A stretch of DNA of 64,000 nucleotides from an uncultured Alphaproteobacteria bacterium (GCA_903934325.1 CAIZNH010000041.1:1-64000); one strand, 5' to 3'; positions 11,058 through 20,406 are shown, numbered from the stretch's first letter. The notes: generated by a model from the letters alone, not told the origin. Numbers and translations: made by a program.

Positions 11058-11996
11058 ATGCGCCTCACCCTCGCCATCACCGCCCTTCTGCTTGCAGCCC
11101 CCGCCGCCGCACAGGACTATGTCCTCCAGCTCGAATACGAGACCGACACGAAGGGCGACGAAGACGGGTCCACCAGCTCTGCCAGCGGGCGGCAGGCGAT
11201 GGCCGAAAGGGTCATTTCCGTCACGCCCGAAGGCACCGAGGTCGAATACTCACTCCCCTTCGATCCCGAGGAGATCCGCGGCAACGAACGCTGGATGTTC
11301 CCCGCGCGCATGCTGATCGCGCCCGATGGCGCCAAGACCATCCTCAACACCGAAGAAATCCTCGCCCGCAACGCCGTCTGGCTGGCCGAGGCAAAGTGGA
11401 CCCGCGACGTGTGCTCGCGCTGGGGGTTCAGCTGGACGGCCTATCAGGTCCGCTGCGATCCCGAGGCCGCGATCGAGGCGGTCGAAATGAACGGGATGCA
11501 GCCCGGCCGGATCGCCGAGGGCCAGCCCTTCGCGCTCGAAGGTGCGCTTGGCCCTGTGGTGCTCGTCCGCAGCGGCGAGCATGAAGGAAGGACCGTGTTG
11601 ACCGGCAGCGGCCCGGTCGATCCCGCCTTCGTCCGCGAAAAGGATGCGCGGGCTGCGCTGGTGATGGCCGAAATCACCCGCAAGACGCTGACCCTTGAGG
11701 ATGCGAAAGCCAAGGCCGCCGGGATTACCGCTTCCGGCACGCTGACCGTCACTTTCGAGATTGACGCGGCAGGGCTGGTGTGGCGGCGCGAGGATCGCTC
11801 GGAAATCACGCTCGCCGGCGCTTCGCTGTCCAACGGCACCACCCGCGCCCGCCAGACCGTCACCCGCTTGCCGCGCGCCGAATGGGACCGCCAGCAGGCG
11901 GAGGACGAGGCGGAAGCGGAGACTGCCGACCCGATGGCCGACCCCAATCCCGAGGCCGAGGGCGTAGAGATCGAAGCTGCGGCAGAGGTGCAGTAG
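11058..11996 (+). CDS. unrecognised secreted protein
   Basis: 312 residues with a clear Sec signal peptide (MRLTLAITALLLAAPAAAQ, cleavage after AAAQ). The mature part is acidic with two Cys (DVCSRWGFSW and VRCDP), mixed alpha/beta in appearance, and ends in a low-complexity Glu/Ala tail (residues about 275-312). No family recognised. The gene is preceded by a GC-rich hairpin region (GGCGGAC-CGCA-GTCCGCC at about 10979-10996) and is convergent with the regulator at 12009. Confidence 0.7.
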   Translation: MRLTLAITALLLAAPAAAQDYVLQLEYETDTKGDEDGSTSSASGRQAMAERVISVTPEGTEVEYSLPFDPEEIRGNERWMFPARMLIAPDGAKTILNTEEILARNAVWLAEAKWTRDVCSRWGFSWTAYQVRCDPEAAIEAVEMNGMQPGRIAEGQPFALEGALGPVVLVRSGEHEGRTVLTGSGPVDPAFVREKDARAALVMAEITRKTLTLEDAKAKAAGITASGTLTVTFEIDAAGLVWRREDRSEITLAGASLSNGTTRARQTVTRLPRAEWDRQQAEDEAEAETADPMADPNPEAEGVEIEAAAEVQ

Positions 11997-12008
11997 CCCC
12001 CTCACCCC

Positions 12009-12770
12009 TCACACAAACGTGATCCCCGCCACCTTCCACGCGCCGTCCTCCCACGCGAGGCTGATGCTCTCGGTCTGCGTCACTCCGCCCGCATAGGCCG
12101 AGCGGAACTTGATCAACCGGCATCCGGCGGGCGGGGCGGGGACCCATTCGTTGCCGACCAGATCGCGGGTCACCAGCTTGCCGAGCGGCGGGCGCAGGCG
12201 CGCGGAGACTGCGCTCCAGCGCTCCAGCGTGTTGAGCCGGTGGAACTCCGCGCTCGTCGCGGCATAGCTCTCGGCCCAGCGGCCATCGTCGATCAGTTCG
12301 AGGAAATCTTCCGCCGCGCGGGCAGCTCCGGCGGCCTCACTCTCGGCGGCAGCGGCGGCGCTGATCGCGGGGGCCGGGGCCAGCAGCGACAGGGGTGAGG
12401 CAGGCAGGAACAGGGCGGCAAGGACAAGCGACATGGCAAGCACTCCGATGGTGGCAAGGACAAGCGGCCGCCGGGTGGCGGATGCCGCAATTCCTGCCGC
12501 CGGAACCCCGGACAGCGCATCCCCCAAAGCCTTGTCCCCCAAGGTTTCAGGGGGTGCCTCAAGGCTCTGGCCCTCCTCCGCCAAGAGCCGCCGCGCGGCC
12601 TCGCGGCTGCTGGTGACGCCGAGCTTGCGCCGCGCATCGCGCAGCCGTTCATTGATGGTGTGCACCGAGAGGCCAAGCTCGCGCGCCGCCGATTTGGCGT
12701 CATGCCCGCGCAGGATCAGGCGCAGGGTCTGCTTTTCCTTCTCGGTGAGGGCGGCGCTCGGGCTCATCAA
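12009..12770 (-). CDS. membrane-bound LuxR-type HTH regulator with DUF4019 domain
   Basis: 253 residues in three parts. Residues about 7-60 form a LuxR/GerE helix-turn-helix (LTEKEKQTLRLILRG, then SVHTINERL). A single membrane helix lies at about 108-130. The C-terminal ~110 residues resemble DUF4019 (AAEDFLELIDDGRWAESY, then PLGKLVTRDLVG, ending in WKVAGITFV). With a cytoplasmic HTH, the DUF4019 part would be periplasmic, suggesting a one-component transmembrane regulator. The ligand is unknown. Confidence 0.75.
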   Translation of the reverse strand: MMSPSAALTEKEKQTLRLILRGHDAKSAARELGLSVHTINERLRDARRKLGVTSSREAARRLLAEEGQSLEAPPETLGDKALGDALSGVPAAGIAASATRRPLVLATIGVLAMSLVLAALFLPASPLSLLAPAPAISAAAAAESEAAGAARAAEDFLELIDDGRWAESYAATSAEFHRLNTLERWSAVSARLRPPLGKLVTRDLVGNEWVPAPPAGCRLIKFRSAYAGGVTQTESISLAWEDGAWKVAGITFV

Positions 12771-12832
12771 CGCGGTTCTATGCAGAGGGCGCGCGCCCCT
12801 CCACCCCGAATTTTTCGTATCCGCCGAGGCGC

Positions 12833-13084
12833 GTGATCGGCTATCGCGGGCTTGTGACGACGCCCTATCACCCGCCGGTCAAACGCTCGCTCGCGATTGC
12901 GGGGCACCAGACCTCGATCAGCCTCGAACCGCTGTTCTGGGAGATGCTGCGCGCCGCTGCACAGGCTGAGGGGCTGGCGGTGGCGGCGCTGGTGGCGCGG
13001 ATCGATGCCGAGCGGATCAAGTCGCCCACCCCGCCCGGCCTTGCCAGCGCGGTGCGGCTGTGGCTGGTGGCGAACCGCCTATAA
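12833..13084 (+). CDS. ribbon-helix-helix DNA-binding protein
   Basis: 83 residues. The core KRSLAIAGHQTSISLEPLFWEMLRAAAQAEG fits the RHH_4-type ribbon-helix-helix: one beta strand, then a helix rich in Leu/Ala. These small proteins are common in alphaproteobacteria and bind DNA as dimers, but targets are generally unknown. It is divergent from the DUF4019 regulator (62-bp gap) and converges on RNase T2, overlapping its stop by 6 bp. Confidence 0.75.
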   Translation: MIGYRGLVTTPYHPPVKRSLAIAGHQTSISLEPLFWEMLRAAAQAEGLAVAALVARIDAERIKSPTPPGLASAVRLWLVANRL

Positions 13085-13789
13085 GCCCCGCCAGATTTTC
13101 GCCTGGGCGCTGTCCTTCGCTCCGAAGCGCGAGGGCGTGCAGCGCACCGGGCGGAAGGTCTTAGCGTAGCACAGCCGCACCTCCTCCAGCCAACCGCGGG
13201 CATTGAGCTTCACTCCTATCGCGCTTGCGGGAACCGAGGGATTGGCATCGGCAAAGGCAGCGCGGATGCGTCCCGCGGTGAGGCCCTCTTCGCGCGCGAT
13301 GCGATCATAATCGGGGATGCGCAGCGATTGCCACAGGATGCGCGTGACCTTGAGGTAGCTCGCGGGGCGCTTCACCATGCAGGTGCCGTGCTTGGCCCAG
13401 CTGCGCGCCACCAGATAGTCGGACGGCATCATGCACATGGCCCCGCGAATATCGGCGGGGGTGAGCGCGGCTTGCGGAGCGCACCATTGCGGCCAGCTCT
13501 CCCCGCTTTCGGGCCACAAGCCGTGGACGACGAGGCCGAAGCTGCCATTGGTGCCCGCGCATTGCAGCGCGTTGGCGCCCTTGGCTGCGCGGCCCTTGCA
13601 GAACTCCGGGCTCCAGCTCAGCGCGAGGGTGTAGCCGGTGACAGGCAGGGTGCGGCGCGGGCCATCGGGGGCGACCTTCGGCACGCTCGCCACCTGCGGC
13701 GCGCGACACTGATAGGCCTGCGCGCTCGCAGCGGCGGGTGCAGCGAGGGCCAGCGCGGCCAGCATGCTAGGCGAAGACCGCAGGATCAT
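13079..13789 (-). CDS. ribonuclease T2 family protein
   Basis: 236 residues if started at the ATG at 13789, which gives a clean Sec signal (LAALALAAPAAASAQA); the open frame reaches 13912 but that extension has no signal character. The two RNase T2 active-site segments are present: CAS I as VHGLWPE and CAS II as WAKHGTC, each with its catalytic His. The family cleaves single-stranded RNA in the periplasm or outside the cell. It overlaps the upstream membrane gene by 23 bp. Confidence 0.9.
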   Translation of the reverse strand: MILRSSPSMLAALALAAPAAASAQAYQCRAPQVASVPKVAPDGPRRTLPVTGYTLALSWSPEFCKGRAAKGANALQCAGTNGSFGLVVHGLWPESGESWPQWCAPQAALTPADIRGAMCMMPSDYLVARSWAKHGTCMVKRPASYLKVTRILWQSLRIPDYDRIAREEGLTAGRIRAAFADANPSVPASAIGVKLNARGWLEEVRLCYAKTFRPVRCTPSRFGAKDSAQAKIWRGL

Positions 13790-14213
13790 CCTCTCCCCTG
13801 TGCGCGAACCAGCGGTGGCTGGCGGGGGTGAACAGCAGTGCAACGGCAAGCAGCGATAGCGCCAGCGGTAGGAGATAGGCCAGATCGACGGCTCCATCCT
13901 GTGCAAGGGCACGGATGGCGGGAAGCGCGCTCGGGATTTTGCCCAGCGCCATGATGGTCACCATCCAGCGGGCAAAGCGCACGCCCGAAAGCCACACCAT
14001 GGCGATCGGGATCAGCGCAATCGAGAGCCGCGCGTTGAGCATCACGATCACCGCATCGCGCGACCATGCGATCTGGGGGATGGTGCGCGCGAGGTAGGCT
14101 TGTTGCGCGGACAGATCGCGCAGCCCGTCGGCGAAGGCGATCAGTGCAGCCCCCAGAAACAGCACCGCAAACAGTGTGATGCTGACCGGCCTGCGCCGTG
14201 AGAGCGCGATCAT
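13767..14213 (-). CDS. small integral membrane protein, unknown
   Basis: 148 residues with about four hydrophobic segments (residues 10-28, 58-75, 82-98, 110-130). No recognised family; DoxX-like or DUF-type inner-membrane proteins look similar. It sits between nadC (4-bp overlap with the nadC stop) and RNase T2 on the same strand, so it is probably co-transcribed, but the context does not suggest a function. Confidence 0.7.
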   Translation of the reverse strand: MIALSRRRPVSITLFAVLFLGAALIAFADGLRDLSAQQAYLARTIPQIAWSRDAVIVMLNARLSIALIPIAMVWLSGVRFARWMVTIMALGKIPSALPAIRALAQDGAVDLAYLLPLALSLLAVALLFTPASHRWFAHRGEDDPAVFA

Positions 14214-15076
14214 AGCGGCTTGAAATCCAGCCCGATGTCGGCGGCCGGCGCACTCTGGGTGAGGCGGCCGACCGAGATGTAGGTGACCCCGCTCGCGGCC
14301 TTCGCGGCGATGGTGTCGAGGTTCACCCCGCCGCTCGCTTCGGTCGGCACCCGGCCGGCCACCATGGCCACTGCCTCAGTGAGCGTGGCGGGATCCATAT
14401 TGTCGAGCAGCAGGTGATGTGCGCCTGCACTGAGCGCGGGTTCGATCTGGTCGAGCCGGTCGACCTCGCAGATGATCTTTTCCACCCCCGCCTCACGCGC
14501 GCGGCGCACCGCCTCGCCGACGCTGCCCGCGACCGCCACATGGTTGTCCTTGATCATCGCCGCGTCCCACAACCCCATCCGGTGGTTCTGCGCGCCGCCC
14601 TGCCGCGTTGCGTATTTCTCGAGGAACCTGAGGCCCGGGATGGTCTTGCGCGTGTCGAGCAGGGTGCAGGTCGCGCTGCCTTCCCGCATCGCGGTCACGT
14701 AAACTCTCGTGAGCGTGGCGATGCCTGAGAGGTGCTGGACGATGTTCAATGCGCTGCGCTCGGCTGTCAGCAGCGCGCGCGCCTTGCCCTCGATGCGCAT
14801 GAGGTCGGTTCCGGCGGCCACCTTGTCGCCATCACGGACGAGGGGTTCGATGGTGCAATCAGGGTCGAGGTGGCGGAAGAACGCCTCGGCCAGCGGGAGG
14901 CCGGCGACCACGATTGCGTCGCGGCTGTCCATGACGCCGGTGAAGCGCGCATCGGCAGGGATGACGCTCTCCGAAGTGACATCGCGCCCGCCGCCGGGCA
15001 GGCCTTCACCGAGGTCTTCCGCAAGCGTGGTGCGGATGAACGTGGTGAGGTCGAAGCCGGGGAGGGTGAAGGTCAC
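14210..15076 (-). CDS. nadC: nicotinate-nucleotide diphosphorylase (carboxylating)
   Basis: 288 residues. Converts quinolinate and PRPP to nicotinate mononucleotide in de novo NAD synthesis. Family features: ERSALNIVQHLSGIAT, TRKTIPGLRFLEKYA with catalytic Arg/Lys, HRMGLWDAAMIKDNH, and EASGGV near the C-terminus. Length is typical. nadA and nadB are not adjacent. A dispersed palindromic repeat lies directly upstream (15086-15168). Confidence 0.96.
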   Translation of the reverse strand: MTFTLPGFDLTTFIRTTLAEDLGEGLPGGGRDVTSESVIPADARFTGVMDSRDAIVVAGLPLAEAFFRHLDPDCTIEPLVRDGDKVAAGTDLMRIEGKARALLTAERSALNIVQHLSGIATLTRVYVTAMREGSATCTLLDTRKTIPGLRFLEKYATRQGGAQNHRMGLWDAAMIKDNHVAVAGSVGEAVRRAREAGVEKIICEVDRLDQIEPALSAGAHHLLLDNMDPATLTEAVAMVAGRVPTEASGGVNLDTIAAKAASGVTYISVGRLTQSAPAADIGLDFKPL

Positions 15077-15085
15077 ACGCTAACT

Positions 15086-15168
15086 CCGTTCGCCCTGAGC
15101 CTGTCGAAGGGCCGTTCTTCACTTCGGTAGAAGAAAAAGCGGTGCTTCGACAAGCTCAGCACGAACGG
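15086..15168. repeat. dispersed REP-like inverted repeat pair
   Basis: CCGTTCGCCCTGAGCCTGTC followed by GAAGGG at 15086-15111 is answered by the inverted form GCTTCGACAAGCTCAGCACG followed by AACGG at 15144-15168, with about 32 bp between arms. This GTTCG..GAGCCTGTCGAAG sequence is a widely dispersed intergenic repeat in sphingomonads and other proteobacteria (from memory). It lies between nadC and the response regulator. The folded hairpin could act as an mRNA stabiliser or a weak terminator. Confidence 0.75.
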
Positions 15169-15176
15169 ATGAAGCA

Positions 15177-15983
15177 TCAATGCACGAAGCGGGCCACCAC
15201 ATCGCGGTAGCTGCGGCTCACCTTCACCTCCGAACCCGATTCCAGCACCAGGAAACATTCGCCGTTGGTGTGGGGCTTCACCTGCCGCACCAGATCGAGG
15301 TTGACGATGGTGCTCCGGTGGACGCGCTGGAACTTGCGGGGGTCCAGACGGCGCTCCAGGTCCTTCATCGTCTCGCGCAGCACCAGCGAATTGTCGCCGG
15401 TGGAGATGATCATGTAATCGCCCGCGGCCTCGATATGCTCGATGGAATCGACTTCGACGCGGAAGATCTGGCCGCGATCCTTCACGTTGATGAGCTTTTC
15501 GAAGCGGTCCGCGCTTTCGGCGGCGGGGGTCGTGGTCTCGACAAAATCGGCGGCGCGATCGGGCGCGACTTCGGCCAGCACGTCGAGCAATTGCCCGGCA
15601 TCCTCGGCCGATTTCTTCTCGGCAAGGCGCTGGCGCACCCGCTCGATGGTGTCCGCGAGCTTCTGCTCGTCGACCGGCTTCATCAGGTAATTGACCGCGT
15701 TGGCTTCAAAGGCGCGGATCGCGTGTTCTTCATAGGCGGTGACGAAGACGAACAGCGGCGGTTCGATGTCCATCACGCCCTTGACCACCGAAAAGCCGTC
15801 AAACCCCGGCATCTGGATGTCGAGGAACACCAGATCGGGCTTCTCGGTCTTGATCTTGCGGATCGCCTCGCGGCCGTTGGCGCAGGTGTCGATGATCTCG
15901 ACATCCTCGAACGGCTGGAGCCGCAGTTGCAGGCCCTGGATCGCGAGTTTCTCGTCATCGACAAGGATGGTTCTGATGGTCAT
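15177..15983 (-). CDS. LytTR-family response regulator
   Basis: 268 residues: receiver domain 1-120 with phospho-acceptor Asp55 in FLDIQMPG, acidic pair Asp9/Asp10, and Lys in YLMKPV; C-terminal LytTR DNA-binding domain about 165-268 (RVEVDSIEHIEAAGDYMIIST, FQRVHRSTIVNLDLV). Typical of AlgR/LytR regulators. Its ATG overlaps the kinase stop by 4 bp, so the pair is one operon. The target genes cannot be read from this window. Confidence 0.93.
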   Translation of the reverse strand: MTIRTILVDDEKLAIQGLQLRLQPFEDVEIIDTCANGREAIRKIKTEKPDLVFLDIQMPGFDGFSVVKGVMDIEPPLFVFVTAYEEHAIRAFEANAVNYLMKPVDEQKLADTIERVRQRLAEKKSAEDAGQLLDVLAEVAPDRAADFVETTTPAAESADRFEKLINVKDRGQIFRVEVDSIEHIEAAGDYMIISTGDNSLVLRETMKDLERRLDPRKFQRVHRSTIVNLDLVRQVKPHTNGECFLVLESGSEVKVSRSYRDVVARFVH

Positions 15984-17221
15984 GCGGAGCCTCCGGCAGT
16001 GCGTTGCGGGGGATTGAGGGGGATCACCGCCGCGCTGCCCGAAGGGGTGGGGGCAGGGGCGGGCGCGGGATGCAATTCAGGCTCGGCCGCGCTGGTGAAG
16101 GGGATCTCGATCAGCACGGTAAAGCCGCCGCCCGGTTCCGAGCGGGTCTCGAAGATATGGGTATCGCCGTAAGCCTGCGCCAGACGGTTGCGGATATTGG
16201 CAAGGCCGACCCCGGTCGAGACCGGCTGGCCGGGCGTGTGACCGGCGCGCATTTCGGCGCGGGCGGCGATGGCATCGAGCCGGTCGAACAGCAGCGGCTC
16301 GTCTGCGCCCGGACCGGTGTCCTCCACCATCAGCCGCAGCCGCCCGCCGATCACCCGCGCGGTGAGCGAGATGCGCGCGCCTTCTTCCTGCGGGCTGACG
16401 GCATATTTGATCGCGTTCTCCACCAGCGGCTGGAGCAGCATCGAGGGCAGTTGCGCGTCCATCGCGGCATCCTCGATCTCGAAATGGGTGCGCAGGCGCT
16501 CTTCGAAGCGCATCCGTTCGATATCGAGATAGAGCTGGAGCGTCTCGATCTCCTGCGCGAGCGTCACCTGGCTGCCGGGCTCGGCAATCAGGGTGTGGCG
16601 CAGAAAGCCCGAAAGCCGCGTGAGCATGGCGTTGGCAGGCTCGGTCTGTTTCAGCAGCACCAGCGTGGAGATCGAATTGAGGGTGTTGAACAGGAAGTGC
16701 GGATTGAGCTGGTAGCGCAGCATCGCCAGCTGCGCGGCGGTGGCCTGGGCTTCCAGACGCTCCAGCCGATCGGCCTGCCGCTCTACTGTCAGGAAGAAGT
16801 TGATCGCGTAATAGAGCGCGCTCCACCCGCCGAGCAGGGTGAGCGGCAGATAGAGCAGGCCGATCACGCGCTGGGCAAAGCTCGTCTCGCGCGCGGCGCC
16901 GTAATAGACGCCCTGCACCCAGGCATCGATCGAGGCGTGGAGCAGCACCGCAAAGAACAGCACCAGCGCGGTCACCCCCCAGGTGATGAGCGGCTGCTGG
17001 TGGATCAGCTTGCGATAGATCACCGAGAGAATCAGGCTGATCGAAAAGCCGGTGATGGTGGTGACAAGGATCAGCGCGAGCAGATCGAAGGGCTGCTGGT
17101 TGGCCAGCGCCGAGACCGCGCGCAGCATGAAAGCCGCGCCCCAGCCCGCCAGCTGGAGGTTCCAGAATGCGCGGTTCTTGCTGGCGAAGAACGGTGCCGG
17201 CTGGATCTGGAGCACTGACAT
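15980..17221 (-). CDS. LytS-type sensor histidine kinase
   Basis: 413 residues. About four to five membrane helices fill residues 22-150, with no large periplasmic sensor. The His_kinase (PF06580-type) core has RYQLNPHFLFNTLNSIS with phosphorylated His175, followed by the ATP-binding module (LQPLVENAIKYAV and GVGLANIRNRL). The tail is Pro/Ala-rich. It is cognate to the LytTR regulator immediately downstream. Confidence 0.92.
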   Translation of the reverse strand: MSVLQIQPAPFFASKNRAFWNLQLAGWGAAFMLRAVSALANQQPFDLLALILVTTITGFSISLILSVIYRKLIHQQPLITWGVTALVLFFAVLLHASIDAWVQGVYYGAARETSFAQRVIGLLYLPLTLLGGWSALYYAINFFLTVERQADRLERLEAQATAAQLAMLRYQLNPHFLFNTLNSISTLVLLKQTEPANAMLTRLSGFLRHTLIAEPGSQVTLAQEIETLQLYLDIERMRFEERLRTHFEIEDAAMDAQLPSMLLQPLVENAIKYAVSPQEEGARISLTARVIGGRLRLMVEDTGPGADEPLLFDRLDAIAARAEMRAGHTPGQPVSTGVGLANIRNRLAQAYGDTHIFETRSEPGGGFTVLIEIPFTSAAEPELHPAPAPAPTPSGSAAVIPLNPPQRTAGGSA

Positions 17222-17295
17222 AGGCTGAAGGGTCTAACCCATTTCCTCGCAAACGGCACGGCAATTTGCTGCCCCCGCCGCGTCGCAGGCACGGA

Positions 17296-18291
17296 TCATC
17301 GCTTGGATTGCGGGACGAGGCCGCCTTCGGGATCGATCTCGCGGCGGAAATGCACGCGCCAGTCGGCCCGTCCTTCGCGTGCCATCAAGGGGGTGATGAT
17401 CGGCACTTCGGCGGCGACGAATTCCTCGCGCTCGTCCCAGCCATCATGCTCGCGCACCATCAGCAGCTGGGAATCGTGCTTCTTTCCCCACTGCCGCCAA
17501 AAGCGTGCGGCGGCGGCCGGATCATATCCGGCATTGGCGAGCAGCCACGGCATCAGCCGGTCGGCCTCGCGCTCGGTGCGGCGCACGTGGCGGCGGCTGC
17601 GGCCATTGCGATCGAGCCAGGCATCATGGCCCAGCACATTATGCGCGAATTCATGCGCCACCAGCGCGGCAAATTCGGGCTCGGCATAATCGAAGGCGGG
17701 GAAATCGATCCCGATCACCACCCGCTTGCCATCGGCCACCGCCTTGCCGCCTTCGCCCATCAGTTCGAACCGGCTGGCGCAGACCTCCACCGGCTGGAGG
17801 CGCACCGTCTCGCCATCGGCAAAGGTGACCGCGATGCCGCCATGCTCGGCCAGCAGCGCCTCGACGTGATCATGCGCCCAGACCAGCCGGGTCCAGTCCA
17901 TCGCGGGCTTGGCCGGCCAGCCATTGGGGTCGAGCTTGTCGAGCGCGGTGACCTCGCGGTTGCGGACAAAGGCGCCCGAGAGCGCGGCGGGAGATCCTGC
18001 GGCGGCGGTCTGCACCGCGAAATCGCGGGCCAGGCCCAGCGCCTTGCGGGCGATGCCGGGTGCGCCGTAACTCGCCATGTCCTGCAATTGCAGCCCGATC
18101 GAGGGCACGACCTTGGGGCAGAAGCCGAGATTGCCCCGCGCCAGCTGCCAGCCGACATTCTGGAGCCGCTGGTCGGCGTCCTGATAGCGGCCGATGGCAG
18201 CGCGCTCGGCGGTGTAATCGATGCTGGCTTGCGCGGCGAGGGGCGCTGCCAGACACAGCATCGCAGCCCCCGCCAATCCGGCGCGGATCAT
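17296..18291 (-). CDS. secreted M48-like zinc metalloprotease
   Basis: 331 residues with a signal peptide (MIRAGLAGAAMLCLAAPLAAQA). The zinc site is HEFAH at 213-217, and EREAD at 240-244 gives the third ligand (Glu240) in the M48 ExxAD pattern. The N-terminal ~200 residues look like a PDZ-like or regulatory region (FCPKVVPSIGLQLQDM). It overlaps the thioredoxin-fold gene upstream by 4 bp and lies near a second M48 protease, suggesting an envelope protein-quality cluster. Confidence 0.8.
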   Translation of the reverse strand: MIRAGLAGAAMLCLAAPLAAQASIDYTAERAAIGRYQDADQRLQNVGWQLARGNLGFCPKVVPSIGLQLQDMASYGAPGIARKALGLARDFAVQTAAAGSPAALSGAFVRNREVTALDKLDPNGWPAKPAMDWTRLVWAHDHVEALLAEHGGIAVTFADGETVRLQPVEVCASRFELMGEGGKAVADGKRVVIGIDFPAFDYAEPEFAALVAHEFAHNVLGHDAWLDRNGRSRRHVRRTEREADRLMPWLLANAGYDPAAAARFWRQWGKKHDSQLLMVREHDGWDEREEFVAAEVPIITPLMAREGRADWRVHFRREIDPEGGLVPQSKR

Positions 18292-18992
18292 CCCGCCTCG
18301 TCTCCGGCGAGCGCAGCCTTGAGCTTGTCATAGCCGACCGCGCCGCCGATCGGCTTGCGGCCCGCGATCCATGCCGGGGTGCCGGTAAAGCCCAGCGCCC
18401 GGGCGAGTTCGAGATTGCTGGCGATCTCGGCGGTGACCGCGTCCGATGCCGCATCCGCCTCGGCCCGCGCCATGTCGAGCCCGGCTTCGGCCGCTGCCGC
18501 CCGCGCATCGCCGAGCCGGAACATGGCATCGTGGAAGGCGGCATACTTGCCCTGCATGCCCGCCGCGAGCGCCATGCGCGACGCTTCGTCGCTGCCCTCG
18601 AAGATCGGCCATTCGCGGATCACCACCTTCAGATCGGGGTTCTCCGCCACCAGCCGGTTCACGTCCTTCAGACTCGCCTCGCAATAGGGGCAGTTATAAT
18701 CGGTGAACTCGACCAGCACGGTCTTGCCCTTGGGGTTGCCCAGCACCACGCCGGGGAAGGGGGTGAAGACCTCGTTCCCCATATCCGCCAGCCGCTTTTC
18801 GGCCTCCTGCGCCTCGTAGGCTTCGACCATCTTGGGCAGCATGTCGGGATTATCGAGCAGGAAGGTGCGGGTGCGGTTGTCGGCAAGGCCGGCATAGGAC
18901 CAGATCGCTGCCCCCAGAAAGCCGAACACCAGCGCGGTGAGCGCGGTCATGATGGTGTGGCGGAGCGGCGGGGTCTGATCGGAGGATGACAT
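18288..18992 (-). CDS. DsbA-type thioredoxin-fold oxidoreductase
   Basis: 234 residues from the ATG at 18992; a longer frame to 19121 is open but would overlap the upstream gene by about 80 bp. One N-terminal membrane anchor (residues 13-35) precedes a coiled region and a thioredoxin fold with the active site CPYC at 101-104 and the cis-Pro region TPAW near 200. CPxC with an inserted helical domain is the DsbA/BdbD type. It probably catalyses periplasmic disulfide formation and is linked to M48 genes on both sides. Confidence 0.87.
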   Translation of the reverse strand: MSSSDQTPPLRHTIMTALTALVFGFLGAAIWSYAGLADNRTRTFLLDNPDMLPKMVEAYEAQEAEKRLADMGNEVFTPFPGVVLGNPKGKTVLVEFTDYNCPYCEASLKDVNRLVAENPDLKVVIREWPIFEGSDEASRMALAAGMQGKYAAFHDAMFRLGDARAAAAEAGLDMARAEADAASDAVTAEIASNLELARALGFTGTPAWIAGRKPIGGAVGYDKLKAALAGDEAG

Positions 18993-19038
18993 AAGGGCTT
19001 CGGTGGTTTCCGTAGCAATCGGCAGCAGGGCCGCCAGT

Positions 19039-20406
19039 CTATTTCTTGTCGCGCATGCGTTCCAGTTCGGCCCGCGCTTCAAGTGCGACATCCTGCGCGC
19101 GGATCCAGTCGGCCGAGCCATAGGGCAGGTTCGCCTCGGCGGCCTGCGCGTTCTGGAGCGCCTCGGGATAGCGGCGGTTCATCACCAGCTGTTCCGCGCT
19201 GGCAAGGCGCGCGCGGGGAATATCGCCGTTGGCGGCATAGACCACGCCGAGCTGATACCACGCGAAGGGATTGTAGCGATCCTTCGACACGGCGGCACGC
19301 AGCACGCGTTCGGCCTCGGGGTAATTGGCGGTGTTCTCGGTCGCGATCAGGGCATGGCCGAACAGGCCGGCGATCAGCGGATGGGCGCGTGATAGCTCGG
19401 TGGCACGGCGCAGCGGATCGAGCGCTTCCTTGGGCCGCCCGGATTCGAGCAGCACCTGCCCCTTCAATTCGAGGAAATAGGGATTGTCCGGCTCGGCCGC
19501 GAGCAGCGCGTCGGTCTCGGCCAGAGCGAGATCCATCCGCGCCTCCTTGTGATAGGCATAGGCGCGGGCATAGCGCGCGGGGATGCTGGTGTCGCTCGCC
19601 GGGAAGAAGGCGAAGGTGCGGCGCGGCTCGGCGAGATAGCCATAAAGCTTGGCCTTGGCGCGCAGGAAGCGTTCCTGCAGCGCGGGATCATCGGGCGCGT
19701 TCCACGCCGGGCTTTCGGCAAGCAGATTGCGCAGCGTCTGGATGCGGTCACCGGAGAGCGGGTGGGTGCGCATATAGGCGCTATCGTCCGACTGGCTGTA
19801 ACCGCGGCGGATCTCGTAATTGCGCAGCTTCTCGAAGAAGGTGATCATGCCGCGGCCGGAAATGCCTGCGCCCGCGAGATAGCGTGCACCGGCAAGGTCG
19901 GTGGCTGCTTCCTGATCGCGGTTGTAGGACAGGAAGCTGGCGAGCGCGGCCTGCTGACCCGCCATCAGCGCGCCCATCGCCGCATCGCCCGCTCCCGCCA
20001 GCGCCGCGCCGACGCCCAGCAGCAGCGAGAGGATGGTGATGCCCGTAGAGGCCTTGGTGCGCTCTTCGAAGCGGATGACATGGCCGGCGGTAATGTGGCC
20101 CAACTCGTGAGCGAGCACGCCCTGCACCTCGTTGGCGGTGTCGGCGGCGTTGATTAGTCCGGCGTGCACGTAAATTGCCTGCCCGCCCGCGACGAAGGCG
20201 TTGATCGAGCCATCATTGATCAGCACCAGCTCGACATTGCCGGGCTCCAGCTCGCTCGCCTCGATCAACGGATTGGTCAGATCGTTCAGCAGCGTTTCGG
20301 TTTCGGCATCGCGCAACACCGATTGCGCCGCGACCGGCTGGACGACCATCAGCGTTCCGGCCAGCAGGGCCAAGCCTCGGGCAAACAGGGAACGGGCAGC
20401 GCGCAT
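19039..20406 (-). CDS. M48 metalloprotease with TPR domain (BepA-like)
   Basis: 455 residues. Signal peptide (LLAGTLMVVQPVAAQ), zinc-binding HELGH at 100-104 with the third-ligand region in DQEAATDLAGARYL, then TPR helices from about residue 260 to the end. The architecture matches periplasmic BepA/YfgC proteases that survey assembly of outer-membrane proteins such as LptD. The stop is 46 bp before the DsbA-like start, so the three envelope genes probably share a transcript. Confidence 0.9.
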   Translation of the reverse strand: MRAARSLFARGLALLAGTLMVVQPVAAQSVLRDAETETLLNDLTNPLIEASELEPGNVELVLINDGSINAFVAGGQAIYVHAGLINAADTANEVQGVLAHELGHITAGHVIRFEERTKASTGITILSLLLGVGAALAGAGDAAMGALMAGQQAALASFLSYNRDQEAATDLAGARYLAGAGISGRGMITFFEKLRNYEIRRGYSQSDDSAYMRTHPLSGDRIQTLRNLLAESPAWNAPDDPALQERFLRAKAKLYGYLAEPRRTFAFFPASDTSIPARYARAYAYHKEARMDLALAETDALLAAEPDNPYFLELKGQVLLESGRPKEALDPLRRATELSRAHPLIAGLFGHALIATENTANYPEAERVLRAAVSKDRYNPFAWYQLGVVYAANGDIPRARLASAEQLVMNRRYPEALQNAQAAEANLPYGSADWIRAQDVALEARAELERMRDKK

